From Symbiodinium natans (Eukaryota > Sar > Dinophyceae > Suessiales > Symbiodiniaceae), in NCBI GenBank assembly GCA_905221605.1, contig CAJNDS010002190.1, positions 1,775,788 to 1,839,787 of the forward strand: a stretch of DNA of 64,000 bases, given 5' to 3'. Each line of letters opens with the position of its first letter. Position 1 is the first letter of the stretch. Below are positions 55,401-64,000 of the stretch, piece by piece. Position numbers and translations under genes: made by a program. The notes beneath the pieces were generated by a model that saw only the letters and a program-made list of their open reading frames with translations, made no database searches and was not told the DNA's origin.

Positions 55401-55852
55401 CCCTCAGCCCCGAAACCCTAGTTCCTAAAGCAGCGCTGTTCTGCAGTGTTTCCAGAAGAAAAGACCAAGGGTCCTCTCATCGTCCTAAGCCCTCACCCTC
55501 AACCCCCAACCCCCTCCCTAAGCCCCAAACCCTAAACCCCAAACCCTAAACCCTCAACCTAAGCCCTAAGCCCGAAACCCTAAACCCTAAACCCAAAACC
55601 GTCGAAACGAGGCCGGCCACCATCACACTCTTCCGATGTCTGCCGCCCTCGGGGGCTGCCTTCCCAGACGAGGAGAGCAAAGTGAGGCCCGGTTTTTGTG
55701 TGTGGGGTTTAGGGTTGGGTTTAGGGTTGAGGGTTTCCAACTGCAGCTCAAGCTTGTGCACCAGACTCCTCCCCCCAAAGGTTCCGAATTCAAGTCAGTA
55801 AGCTTGCTAGAGTTAGGGTTCTGGGTTTAGGCTTTTAGGGTGTAGGGTTTAT

Positions 55853-55975
55853 GGCTAGGACCCAGTAGGCCCCTTCATTCCCTTCTTTCAGGGCTTAGGG
55901 TTCCTTATAAGCCCCAGAAAGCCAAAACGGGCACCCTTTTTTTCTATTCCTAAGTTACTCTCGGGTCCAGAGTAG
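55853..55975. mobile_element. family B-related element
   Basis: CTAGGACCCAGTAGGCCCCTTCATTCCC...TAAGTTACTCTCGGGTCCAGAG. The subfamily has GGGTC-type ends. Confidence 0.65.
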
Positions 55976-56099
55976 CTTGCCCGGGCTTAGGTGCAGGCTT
56001 TAGGGTTTCGGTTATGGGGGTAGGCCTGATAAGGATTTAGAGTTTAAGCTTACCTACCCTTCGATCGCAGCAATCACACACGAAATTTGGGGAGGCAGG

Positions 56100-56700
56100 C
56101 GTCGTGGAGGGAAGTGCAGCCGGGGGCACAAGGGCATCTTTGATTTGAGGCTTTTGGGGGTCTATCTCGCCGTAGCCCCAAGCAAAATTTCTGAAACCCT
56201 AAACCCCAAACCCTAAACCCTAAACCTTAAACCCTACACGGGGCACGTGTGCTGCCTGCGCCCGACATCTCCTTTGAGGACAGTTTTCACACTGGACGGG
56301 CTTTGTGCCCTGCTCTCTGAGCAGAAAGGTTGGTTCCAGACTAGAACAAACGCTAAACTTAAATCCCTAAACCCTTCAACTTAAACCCTTAAGCCCCCCA
56401 AACCCTTACACCGAACTTGAACGGACGGCAAACCCAAGTCCCAAACCCTGAAGCCTTCAAGCCCGAACCCCACCCTTCGCCCTAAATCCTTCGCCCTTAA
56501 GCCCCTCAACCCTAAACCCTGAACCCTCAACCCTAAACCCTAAACCCCTAAACCCTCAACCTCAACCCTAAACCCTAAACCCTCAACCCTAAGCCCCTCT
56601 ACCTAAGCCCCTCTACCCTAAACCCTAAACCCCTAAACCCTAAACCCCTAAACCCTAAACCCCTAAACCCCTAAACCCTAAACCCTAAGCCCCCCAGCTG
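56100..56700. other. exon candidates and CCCTAAA/CCCCTAAA tracts
   Basis: Frame at about 56237-56310 (GARVLPAPDISFEDSFHTGR..) looks coding but boundaries are unclear. 56340-56695 is degenerate CCCTAAA and (CCCCTAAA)n. Confidence 0.4.
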
Positions 56701-56703
56701 CAG

Positions 56704-56786
56704 GTATCGGAACCGCATCGCGCAGATGACCGAAGCCAAGGGGGCCCGATTCGTGGACTACGACCCCTGGCAAGACTTTATAGAGG
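56704..56786 (+). CDS. exon-like segment, unknown
   Basis: CCCCCCAGCTGCAG|G TAT CGG; YRNRIAQMTEAKGARFVDYD.., ..PWQDFIE, ending GAGG|GTCTAGGGG. Phase 2 in, 1 out. Very protein-like; CCCTAAA upstream and TTTAGGG downstream. Confidence 0.6.
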
Positions 56787-56989
56787 GTCTAGGGGTTGAG
56801 GAATCAGGGTTTAGGGTTTAGGGTTTAGGGTTTAGGGTTTAGGGTGTAGGGTTTTTTGGGTTTTGGGTTGAGGGAGTTAAGGGTTTAGGAGCCTTAGGGT
56901 TCAGGAATTTGGGGTTTAGGGCTTAGGGTTTAGGAATCAGGGTTCAGGGCGTAGGCTTCTGGATTAAGCTGCCTTCAGGATAAGCCAAC

Positions 56990-57335
56990 CCCCCCCCCTC
57001 CTTGTTCCAAGCGGCCACCCCGCCTCCCCCACCCCCCACCCCCACCCCCCATCCCCCCACCCCCCACCCCCCACCCCCCACCCCCCACCCCCCACCCCGA
57101 CCCCCCACCCCCCACCCCCCACCCCCACCCCCCCCCCCACCCCCCACCCCCCACCCCCCCCCCACCCCCCCCCACCCCCCACCCCCCACCCCCCACCCCC
57201 CACCCCCCCACCCCACCCCCCCCCACCCCCCACACCCCCACCCCCCCCCCCCCCCACCCCCCCCCCACCCCCACCCCCCCACCCCCCCACCCCCCACCCC
57301 CCACCCCCCATCCCTCCCCCACCCCCCCTTTTCCG
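56990..57335. repeat. (CCCCCCA)n minisatellite
   Basis: About 330 bp of C-runs separated by A. It yields spurious Gly/Trp and Pro/His ORFs in every frame. Confidence 0.96.
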
Positions 57336-57350
57336 GAAACCCTCTTGCAG

Positions 57351-57413
57351 GAGCAGGCCGGAACCACGTCTTTCATATTCTTTAGGGGGGAAATTGTTTC
57401 AGCCTTAGGGTAA
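57351..57413 (+). CDS. 3'-terminal exon-like segment
   Basis: ACCCTCTTGCAG|GAG CAG GCC; EQAGTTSFIFFRGEIVSALG then TAA. Directly downstream of the C-rich minisatellite, which would serve as a pyrimidine tract. Confidence 0.5.
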   Translation, partial: EQAGTTSFIFFRGEIVSALG

Positions 57414-57547
57414 TTTCCGTTTGTGGGTTGATGAGGGTTTAGGTTTAGAGATCTTGTGCTTGTTTCAGGTTTCAGGATGCGTTTTGCGTTTCGGGGTTTT
57501 AGGGGGGGGGGGGGGGCGTCCGGCTACGGGCACGTACACACATGCAG

Positions 57548-57620
57548 TCATGCCTCCTGTTGTTGGCCCAATGAGGACTGCGACCAGGGCCTGTGGCAGT
57601 TCCGCAGCCTGACTGCACTT
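57548..57620 (+). CDS. exon-like segment
   Basis: ACACATGCAG|T CAT GCC; HASCCWPNEDCDQGLWQFRS.., ..LTAL, ending CTT|GTGAAC. Confidence 0.45.
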
Positions 57621-57654
57621 GTGAACCCTAAACATTGTCATGATGGGGGGGGGT

Positions 57655-57725
57655 AACATTATATGTATATACATATATATATATATATATGTACATAGAT
57701 ATATATATATATATATATATGTATA
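57655..57725. repeat. (TA)n-rich microsatellite
   Basis: TATATGTATATACATATATA..GTACATAGATATATAT; gives spurious Ile/Tyr ORFs. Confidence 0.95.
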
Positions 57726-58021
57726 TTTGAGGGTACTTAAACTGAATAAGGAATACAAACTTAATTTTTTTATGCTATCCCAACTATGAACTAGTAAACC
57801 CATGGGTTCAGGGCCTAGGTCATTCAGCACAAAGAAGCCCAAGCCCAAAACATCAAAACGTAGCAGGCTAAAAACGCTGAACTTGTGTTTTCTCAGGGAA
57901 CTCCCCTAGTAAGAACACATAACCCGAAATCCTAAAACCTAAATCCTAAACCCGAAGCCAATCCAGTTCATGAGCTCCCCAAGAAGGAAGTAGGGTTTCA
58001 GGTTTAGGGTTTAGGGTTTAG

Positions 58022-58629
58022 GCTGAGATGCAATGCACGAAAGTCCTCTTCAAACACAACGGCAGAGTGCGTGCTGTGGGCTTAGGGTTTAGGGTTTGGG
58101 GTTTAGGGTTTAGGGTTTTGAACTGTTTACACCCTTACACCCCAAAACCCTCAAGAAACAAAACAAAGATTGGAAATACAAGCTTTTTTGCCTAGCTGCG
58201 GCTACGACGCGTTTTGAAGCAACGGCCCCGAGGGCGGGAGGCAGTGATCGTCTTGATGGCATTGACCGCCGAGAACGAGTTTAGGGTTTAGAGTTTAGGG
58301 TTTAGGGTTTTGGGTTCCGGGTTTAGGGCTTAGGGCCGAGCTCACGGCGATGTGTGAGAACGCGGATCTTCACCGCCAATTGGGTCAGGAAGCCCGCCGA
58401 GAGCCACTTACTCGAAGGCTCGAGCCACCGGCGCTTCTTTCCACTGCTGATGTGCGCGATGAGCGAGGCTATATCCCCCTCGGGAATTTTTTCGTTTATA
58501 TAAAACCCAAGAGGGTATTAAGAGTATATTGAAAATATTGTTTTTGTTAAGGTTCTAAGGGGAGTATAGGAGGGAGGACCATTGTTATAGCAAGAGGCAA
58601 GGGCTTAGAATTTGGGCAGCGGGTCTGGG
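58022..58629 (+). CDS. four-exon chain including a family F introner
   Basis: Exons 58022-58075 (TTTAG|GCT GAG; AEMQCTKVLFKHNGRVRA; donor GCT|GTGGGC), 58196-58278 (TTTTTTGCCTAG|CTG; LRLRRVLKQRPRGREAVIVL.., ..MALTAEN; donor GA|GTTTAGGG), 58334-58464 (GGGCTTAG|G GCC; AELTAMCENADLHRQLGQEA.., ..LEPPALLSTADVRDE; GA-type donor), 58570-58629 (AGTATAG|GA GGG; GRTIVIARGKGLEFGQRV; donor TGGG|GTTTAGGG). Phases 0, 2 and 1 agree. The third intron is exactly the family F element with GAGG at both ends. A basic, helical protein; family unknown. The best multi-intron model outside the RCC1 gene. Confidence 0.65.
58465..58569 (+). mobile_element. family F introner acting as a GA-AG intron
   Basis: GAGGCTATATCCCCCTCGGG...GGTTCTAAGGGGAGTATAG, 105 nt; GAGG repeated at the right exon start. 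Excision joins GAG C to GA GGG AGG, keeping the frame. Related to 13462-13566. Confidence 0.8.
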
Positions 58630-58887
58630 GTTTAGGGCGCTCACCCTAAACCCTAAACCCTGGACCCTAAGCCCACCTTCCTGTTCAGCTAAGCTGTATC
58701 ATGGGGACCCAGCGCGAACCCCAGAGTCGGGCTTCTTCACTGGGGTTTAGGGTCGTGGGGTTTAGGATTGTGGGCTTGGGGTTACAGGGATTAGGGTTTA
58801 TAAACCCTAAACCCCAAGCCCTAAACCCGAAACCCTAAACCCTAAATCCCAAACCCTAAACCCCAAACCCAAACCCTAATCCTCTAG

Positions 58888-58922
58888 GGTTGCGAGGCTT
58901 CCAGGCCCGACATGCCCTCAGG
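58888..58922 (+). CDS. 35-nt exon-like segment
   Basis: ATCCTCTAG|GGT TGC GAG ... CCC TCA GG|GTTTAGGG; GCEASRPDMPS. Phase 0 in, 2 out. Confidence 0.35.
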
Positions 58923-59011
58923 GTTTAGGGTTTAGGGTTTAGGGTTTAGGGTTAGGGCAAACCCAAGAAGTCTATGCTCAGGCGTGGACCACTTCTGAGC
59001 TCCTGCTCCTG

Positions 59012-59067
59012 CCGCCAAGTCGAGTCCGATCTACCTCGTGGTCCCTTTATCTTCGGGCGCCTTAGGA
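59012..59067 (+). other. possible exon
   Basis: After TATGCTCAG (58981) the frame AWTTSELLLLPPSRVRSTSW.. runs to a TAG near 59062. Plausible but unsupported by a partner exon. Confidence 0.3.
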
Positions 59068-59741
59068 AAGAAGCCTAAACCCTAAACCCTAAACCCTAAA
59101 CCCTAAACCCAGCTTAGGGTTCAAAAGACCGAACCCTGCACCCTCACCCCCAACAAGGGGACCATAAATGAGTTAGAGCAACACCCTACGGGCGCCACCC
59201 CACCCCGGGCACCCACCCACCCACGCTGCCCTGCCGCCCGGAGGCTCTCAGCGGGATGGAATGCCTGTACTGTAGGTTTCGTACTTTTGTGGCTGAGAGC
59301 CCGGGTGCCGCAGCTTCTCGGAAATAATGCCGTGCACACGCCCCCACCTGTCCGAGACGTTGCCGACACGTTTAGTTCTTTGGGGTTTAAGGTCCAGAGT
59401 TCGCGGTTTGGGGTTTAGGGTTCAGGGTCTTGCTTTGGGAGTCTCGAAGACTTCCGCCAGGCGACGGATGTTTGAGGTGGGGGGGCTTGGATAATGTCCC
59501 CTCATGGCTGGGTGATGAGGCCGGCTTAGGATCAAGACGCGTTTAGGGTTTGAGATGGTTTGAGCCAAGGGGTTAAGACTTGTACCCTTAAGGTTGTACC
59601 TCTACGAGTTTCCCTCAACACGCACCTAAAGTGGCCCTCATATTCCATTGGAGGATCTTAAAACACAGCCCCCGAACCCAAGGGTACAACCTTGGAGGTT
59701 CAAGGGAGAGTCCCATGATGAATTTAGGTTGAAGGCTCAGG

Positions 59742-59847
59742 GTTGGGATGTTCCCCCTTAGACTAGCCGTCCTTAATGGGGATTATCGTACCCCCCCTAG
59801 TAAATCCCCGATTAGGGACTGAAGGTAGAAGGGGGAACATCCCAAGC
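59742..59847. mobile_element. family E MITE
   Basis: TTGGGATGTTCCCCCTTAGA ... GAAGGGGGAACATCCCAA, long inverted arms around GGGGATTATCGTACCCCCC. Confidence 0.85.
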
Positions 59848-60224
59848 TTAGGGTCTCAAAGTCTAGGGACGGCCGCAAAGCCCCAAACACCTGAAGTCTC
59901 TTGTCGACCTCGGGAACTGTTCGCGCAACCCCCAAATTTCGGGCATTACCTGCACCCCCTAAACCCTAAGCACTAAACCCTAAACCCCAGGGTTTCGGGT
60001 GTAGGGTTTAGGATGTAGGGTGTAGGGTTTAGGGTGTAGGGTTGAAGTCCTAACCAGGATACGTATTTACGTTTAGGGTGTCTTGGGCTTCGGACCCGAA
60101 ATCCCCACAGCTCGAAACCGCAAGGGGTCGAGGCTGCTACACCTACTTTGAATCAAGCACCCCAAAACCTCGACACTCGGCTGCCAGCAAAACAGAAATT
60201 AGGGTTTAGTGTTTAAGGCTTAGA

Positions 60225-60325
60225 CTCGAAACCTAGGACCCAGAGTATGCCCTTATTCCTTGTTGTTTAGGGTTTGGATCCAAAAAGGGCATCCTTTCTA
60301 TACCTAGGGTACTCTTAGGTCCAGA
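60225..60325. mobile_element. family B-related element
   Basis: CTAGGACCCAGAGTATGCCC...CCTAGGGTACTCTTAGGTCC, same subfamily as 55853-55975. Confidence 0.6.
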
Positions 60326-60732
60326 GACCCTAAACCCCAAACTCGAAGCAGCCTAAACCCCAAACCCCGACAGGGTTGAGGCTTCAAGGGCTTCACACCC
60401 AGCCCATGCGTGCGGAGCCACTCCGCTTGTCCTGCTTGGCTCTCTCGGGGTTTTAGGTGAATTTAGGTGAAATGCATGCCTTGCCCCTGGGTCATTTAAC
60501 AGGGGGTTTAGGGTTTGGGGATTTAGGGTTTGGGGGTTTGCGGGTTTGGGGGTTTATGGTTTTGGGGTCTAAGCCCTAAGCCCCTAATCGAATGAGGGGT
60601 TGCTGCTTGGACATCTACATGTCTCCAGGACTTAGTGTCTAGGCTCCAGGCACTTTCGTTGATGGCCGAGCGGGCAATTTTCGCAGGGGGACAGGGGGGT
60701 TCTAGGTTTTCGGGTTTGGGTGTAGGGTTTAG

Positions 60733-60864
60733 GGGATTTCCGTCCTGGCTTCCCGAACTGTCTTTAAATACGAAACCCGAACGATCGATCAGTTTCAGGC
60801 GCTTCTAGAAATGCCCATGGCAGGTCTAATTCAGTTATGTGCACAAACGGAGCGGAATAGATGA
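60733..60864 (+). CDS. exon-like segment after TTTAG, ending at TGA
   Basis: TTTAG|GGG ATT TCC: ISVLASRTVFKYETRTIDQF.., ..QALLEMPMAGLIQLCAQTER... TGA at 60862, after which the same frame continues RETAWQLENDGLRAFRIVPH.. to TAA near 60935. Acceptor inside the telomere-type repeat, phase 0. Confidence 0.5.
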   Translation, partial: GISVLASRTVFKYETRTIDQFQALLEMPMAGLIQLCAQTERNR

Positions 60865-61299
60865 CGCGAGACAGCGTGGCAGCTAGAAAATGATGGCCTG
60901 CGTGCCTTCAGAATCGTGCCCCACACGCAGCCTTAAGCCCTAAACCCTAAACCCTAAACCATGTCCGCCCACGAAGCCTTCAAGCAGGTACATTTTACCA
61001 AGGAAAGGCTTCAGCTTCAACGCGAAAACGAAGATCCTGAACGTTAACCCGAACACCTTGGGTTTAGGGTTTGTGGGTTTATGGGGTTACGGGTTTATGG
61101 GCTTCTGGGCTTATGGATTGATGGGCTTATGGGTTCATGGGTTCATTGTTTTACGGGTTAGGGTGATGTCCAACGGTTAGGTCGGCCCTTGGCATGTTTT
61201 CGATTTTCACATATTCGGTTTAAGAGGATGATACTTAGGAACATGTTCAGAGGCTTCAAGGGCCGGCCTAGAGTACAACCTAGGGTTTGGGGATGAGGC

Positions 61300-61641
61300 T
61301 TGAAAAAGGTACCAAAATCCAAGGAAGCCAAAAGAATCCAGGGAGCATGTCGTGTCCTGGCCCAAGTACAGCACAGGAGTATCACAACCAGGCCCTGCGA
61401 CGCGCAAAACTGCGTGTTCCATGCCCTTCTCTGCTGCATGCACGCTAAACTAGCCCTGCTCCCTCATAGCCAGGCAGCCAGGCGATGCTCGAGTTCTGAA
61501 GAGTGCCCCGAACCTCCTACTAAAACGAGCCAGCGCCCAAACTGCGAGAATGAGCCGAAGCGTAGCGGACTTCTACTGCTTCCTTCCCAAAAAGCAGGAA
61601 CAGCAGCCAGGAGCAGTAAAATCCCATCCCGAACACTCTAA
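61300..61641 (+). CDS. ORF of 113 codons, hypothetical
   Basis: ATG to TAA: MKKVPKSKEAKRIQGACRVL.., ..CDAQNCVFHALLCCMHAKLA.., ..LLLLPSQKAGTAARSSKIPS... Ser/Lys/Cys-rich. Uninterrupted and free of repeats, but unrecognised; part may be intronic. Confidence 0.35.
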   Translation: MKKVPKSKEAKRIQGACRVLAQVQHRSITTRPCDAQNCVFHALLCCMHAKLALLPHSQAARRCSSSEECPEPPTKTSQRPNCENEPKRSGLLLLPSQKAGTAARSSKIPSRTL

Positions 61642-61889
61642 CCTCTGAGCCTAAAGCCCTGAACCGCATTGACACGTCACCCACAACCTTACACCCAAAG
61701 GGCTACGCACAGGCTGTTTCACTTAACGACGATGCGCCATGGCCGTTCTCCAAACTCAGAAAACGTCGCGGGGCTCCAATATATTGTTGACATAACACAA
61801 TCGATTTGTTTGTTTAACAAGTTTCGAAGGTTTTATGTTGTTGTTCTTGAACTTTTGCGTTCTGCGTCACGAGAATACAACTTCTTACA

Positions 61890-61975
61890 CATAATATAAT
61901 ACAACATGACAGTATATACTTATTATGTATATATACGTAGATATATTGTCATGTTGTATTATATGATGTGTATAT
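61890..61975. mobile_element. AT-rich inverted repeat
   Basis: ATATAATACAACATGACAGT..TATA and TATATTGTCATGTTGTATTATAT form arms of about 23 bp around a (TA)n loop. Could be a MITE or a hairpin. Confidence 0.6.
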
Positions 61976-62149
61976 ATATATACATAAATGTATATAATCA
62001 TCTAGTTTAGGTCTATATACTGGTGTATGTTTTTGCATCTGTCATCCGAGCTTCAAGCTTTCAGCCACCACCCGTGGCCCACTTGAAACCCCTCACTTTT
62101 GGGTGGTGGCAAGCCGGGGTTCAGAGTTTAGGGCTCTTAGTGTAATATG

Positions 62150-62258
62150 CTTGGTAGCCCAGTGGCACCCTTTTCCCTTTTTTGGGTTCAAGGTTCCCTT
62201 GCAAAGTAGCCAACCCAAAAAGGGTGCCCTTATTGTAACGCGGTTACTGGCCAGCAAG
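62150..62258. mobile_element. family B introner-like element with TATG duplication
   Basis: TTGGTAGCCCAGTGGCACCC...GCGGTTACTGGCCAGCAAG; TATG at 62146-62149 and 62259-62262. Ends in AAG directly before an open frame. Confidence 0.75.
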
Positions 62259-62357
62259 TATGTCAAGGCGATAGTAGAGCTTGCCTTGCTTGTAGCTTTG
62301 CTTGCGTTACCCACGCCCCTCAGCCGGAACGATCTACCCTCTACGCTGAAGCCGTAA
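62259..62357 (+). CDS. 3'-terminal exon-like segment, hydrophobic
   Basis: CAGCAAG|TAT GTC AAG; YVKAIVELALLVALLALPTP.., ..LSRNDLPSTLKP, TAA. Follows family B element 62150-62258; the upstream partner was not identified. Confidence 0.45.
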   Translation, partial: YVKAIVELALLVALLALPTPLSRNDLPSTLKP

Positions 62358-62434
62358 ACCCCGAACCCTGAACCCCAACCCCTCAAGTAGAGCACCTTGA
62401 ACCATCAATCCTCCCTGAACCTCCCTTCCGGCAG

Positions 62435-62524
62435 GCCGACTGCCGCCAGCCCTCCAGCTGACGATGCGGCGAAACTAGGCAAGCGCACGCGGCACAGCTC
62501 CAAGCCTAAGGCGAGGTGGCTCGG
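62435..62524 (+). CDS. exon-like segment, basic
   Basis: CTTCCGGCAG|G CCG ACT; PTAASPPADDAAKLGKRTRH.., ..SSKPKARWL, ending CTCGG|GTTTTGGG. Lys/Arg clusters resemble a nuclear localisation segment. Confidence 0.5.
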
Positions 62525-62694
62525 GTTTTGGGAGAGGTTGGGGCGTTTCCGGGTTTGGGGGGTTCGGGGCTTTCAATCTAGTACCTAAACCCCGAATCTA
62601 AACCGTAGATCCCTAGACCCTAAGCCCCAAAGCCCCTCAAGAATCCCAAGCCCGAAGTAGGATGCGGGTGGGCTTGAGGGGGGCTTCGGGGTAG

Positions 62695-62765
62695 TACAAT
62701 GGAGAACTTAGGAGGGCTACAAGCCCTCAAGTCGAGAGTGCTGATGGTCTTTTGGCACTCCGTGG
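62695..62765 (+). CDS. exon-like segment
   Basis: GGGGTAG|T ACA ATG; MENLGGLQALKSRVLMVFWH.., ending GTGG|GTTTAGGG. Phase 2 in, 1 out. Confidence 0.5.
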
Positions 62766-62849
62766 GTTTAGGGTTTAGGGTTTAGGGTTTGGGGTTCAGG
62801 GTTTGGGGTTTAGGGTTTTGGGTTCAGGGCGTGAACTTACTAGATTATT

Positions 62850-63170
62850 GGATTGTTAGACTATTAGAGTATGAGCTTTATTCGAGTATTTTTGTCTTGT
62901 TTTTGGATGATTATATTAGTATATTATGACGTGTTTCATATTATTATGTTAAATGTGAGTATATGATTATATTCTGCATATATCAGTTTGTTATTATGTC
63001 ATTGTGGTTCTGTTTCTGTATGTTTTCTACTTGTACAGTAGCCGAATATGCTTATTTCATATGGAAATGTTGGCCTTTCGTATTCGAACAGTACTTCTTT
63101 TGTATTGTATCATTTCATGTTTTCGTCTATGCTTATATTATTATAGTATTTGAAAAGGATACTTTGATGT
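62850..63170. other. AT-rich island
   Basis: About 320 bp of T/A-rich sequence unlike its neighbours; the 77-codon + ORF (62963-63196) is hydrophobic and probably accidental. Similar in character to 28640-28955. Confidence 0.5.
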
Positions 63171-63329
63171 TAGAATTTCGTTGCACAGCTTGTTGATGAA
63201 CGGTTTCTGCATGGATCTGCGCAGGTTTGCAAGCCTTGTCAATATATGAGTTTGTCTTTCTTTGTTCTTTCATTCTTGCTTCTTCTCTTTTTTCTTGGGG
63301 GGGGGAGGTGGGGCAATACCGGCCCACAG

Positions 63330-63448
63330 ATTTTCGGCACCCAAACACAGGTTACGATTTTGAAAACACCCCAGGTTTCTCCACCACACAGAGCACGCAG
63401 GCAATTTTCAGGCACTTTGACGTGGGTGATGACACACCTACAGTCTAA
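63330..63448 (+). CDS. 3'-terminal exon-like segment
   Basis: ACCGGCCCACAG|AT TTT CGG; FRHPNTGYDFENTPGFSTTQ.., ..STQAIFRHFDVGDDTPTV, TAA. Acidic end; natural composition. Confidence 0.5.
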
Positions 63449-63722
63449 ACCCTCAACCCTAAACCCCTAAACCCTTTAGGGTTTGGGTCTGCGATCTGCA
63501 CAAATCCACCCCAGAGCACACCCCAACCCCGAAACCCTAAATCCCTGGGTTCATATGAGGTGTTTGATAAGTAGAGCTGCCAGCAAGGCCAAGCTATGTC
63601 GTAATGTAACTCACGGTGCTTGCTCATCACCCTGAACCCTAAACCCTAAACCCTAGACCCTAAACCCGAAACCCTAAGCCCTACTTAAAGCCACCCATGA
63701 ATGAACCAGCACCTAAAGCAAG

Positions 63723-63786
63723 GCGGCAAAGAAGGCGGCCCCGCAGAAGTCGCTGGGGCCACCGGAGAACGTCTTCATCTGCGAAG
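63723..63786 (+). CDS. exon-like segment
   Basis: CCTAAAGCAAG|GCG GCA AAG; AAKKAAPQKSLGPPENVFIC.., ending GAAG|GTCGCT. Phase 0 in, 1 out; TTTAGGG array 63803-63870 downstream. Confidence 0.5.
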
Positions 63787-63802
63787 GTCGCTGGTAGTCT
63801 GG

Positions 63803-63870
63803 GGTTTGGGGTTTAGGGTTTAGGGTTTAGGGTTTAGGGTTTAGGGTTTAGGGTTTAGGTTTAGGGTTCA
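63803..63870. repeat. TTTAGGG array
   Basis: About nine units following the GTCGCT donor at 63787. Confidence 0.95.
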
Positions 63871-64000
63871 GGGCCAGGGTTTTCGGTTTGGGGTGTAGGG
63901 TTTAGAGTTTAGTGTTCGCTAGTTCGGGGCTCAGGGCCCTTCACACCCGCTCACGCACTCCGCTCACACCAAACAACCCCTGAACCCCAACGCCCAACGA

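Noticed and set aside
56944-57385. Several 110-135 codon Gly/Trp- or Pro/His-rich ORFs
   Set aside because: Products of the (CCCCCCA)n minisatellite; open in all frames.
1-64000. Dinoflagellate spliced-leader sequence
   Set aside because: Looked for CCGTAGCCATTTTGGCTCAAG and close variants; not found.
1-64000. Concatenated telomere-capped mini-chromosomes (CCCTAAA-unique-TTTAGGG units)
   Set aside because: Some islands have that polarity, but many have the same orientation on both sides, and splicing phase across tracts explains the pattern better. Not fully excluded.

Overview
This window reads as nuclear DNA of a dinoflagellate (Symbiodiniaceae/Polarella-like; species not determinable). 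The grounds are: plant-type telomere repeats (TTTAGGG) scattered internally in both orientations; a Ty1/copia element with the fused gag-PR-(methyltransferase-like)-INT-RT-RNaseH polyprotein I associate with dinoflagellates; a ubiquitin-like/RCC1-repeat gene; introns with GT, GC or GA 5' ends; and short inverted-repeat 'introner' elements sitting exactly in introns. Every coding segment I can support is on the + strand, as expected of unidirectional dinoflagellate gene clusters.

Layout. 1-3.06 kb: telomere-like repeats with small exon-like islands and introner-type elements. 3.07-11.22 kb: one complete, very young copia LTR retrotransposon (identical 185-bp LTRs, 5-bp target duplication, uninterrupted 2564-codon ORF, plus a 240-codon overlapping ORF bounded by splice-like signals). 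11.2-15.1 kb: exon islands. 15.19-17.16 kb: a multi-exon RCC1-repeat gene whose introns are introners or telomere-repeat arrays; it carries two frameshifts. 17.4-31 kb: exon islands separated by TTTAGGG/CCCTAAA tracts, including a five-exon phase-consistent chain at 18.2-20.8 kb. 31.0-33.8 kb: a 2.7-kb repeat-poor stretch with only weak ORFs. 33.9-64 kb: more islands, with phase-consistent chains at 33.95-34.26, 37.72-38.13, 40.6-41.0, 42.3-43.4, 44.23-44.70, 44.89-46.22 and 58.02-58.63 kb, interleaved with MITEs, microsatellites, a 74-bp tandem repeat and long variant-telomere arrays.

The central observation is that the interstitial telomere repeats are not randomly placed. They flank short GC-rich coding islands, many of which end at ..G|GTTTAGGG and begin at TTTAG|GG. 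Removing the tracts as introns joins neighbouring islands in compatible reading phase. The repeat unit itself therefore seems to supply both splice sites. In the same genes, inverted-repeat elements with 4-5 bp target duplications behave as introns, and precise removal restores one copy of the target and the reading frame. Introners are known from dinoflagellates; introns built from telomere-type repeats are the part I would treat as potentially new.

Limits: exon boundaries were chosen by eye from splice consensus plus frame, and in several chains site choice was guided by phase. I could not run homology searches. Apart from the retrotransposon and the RCC1-repeat gene I do not recognise the encoded proteins.
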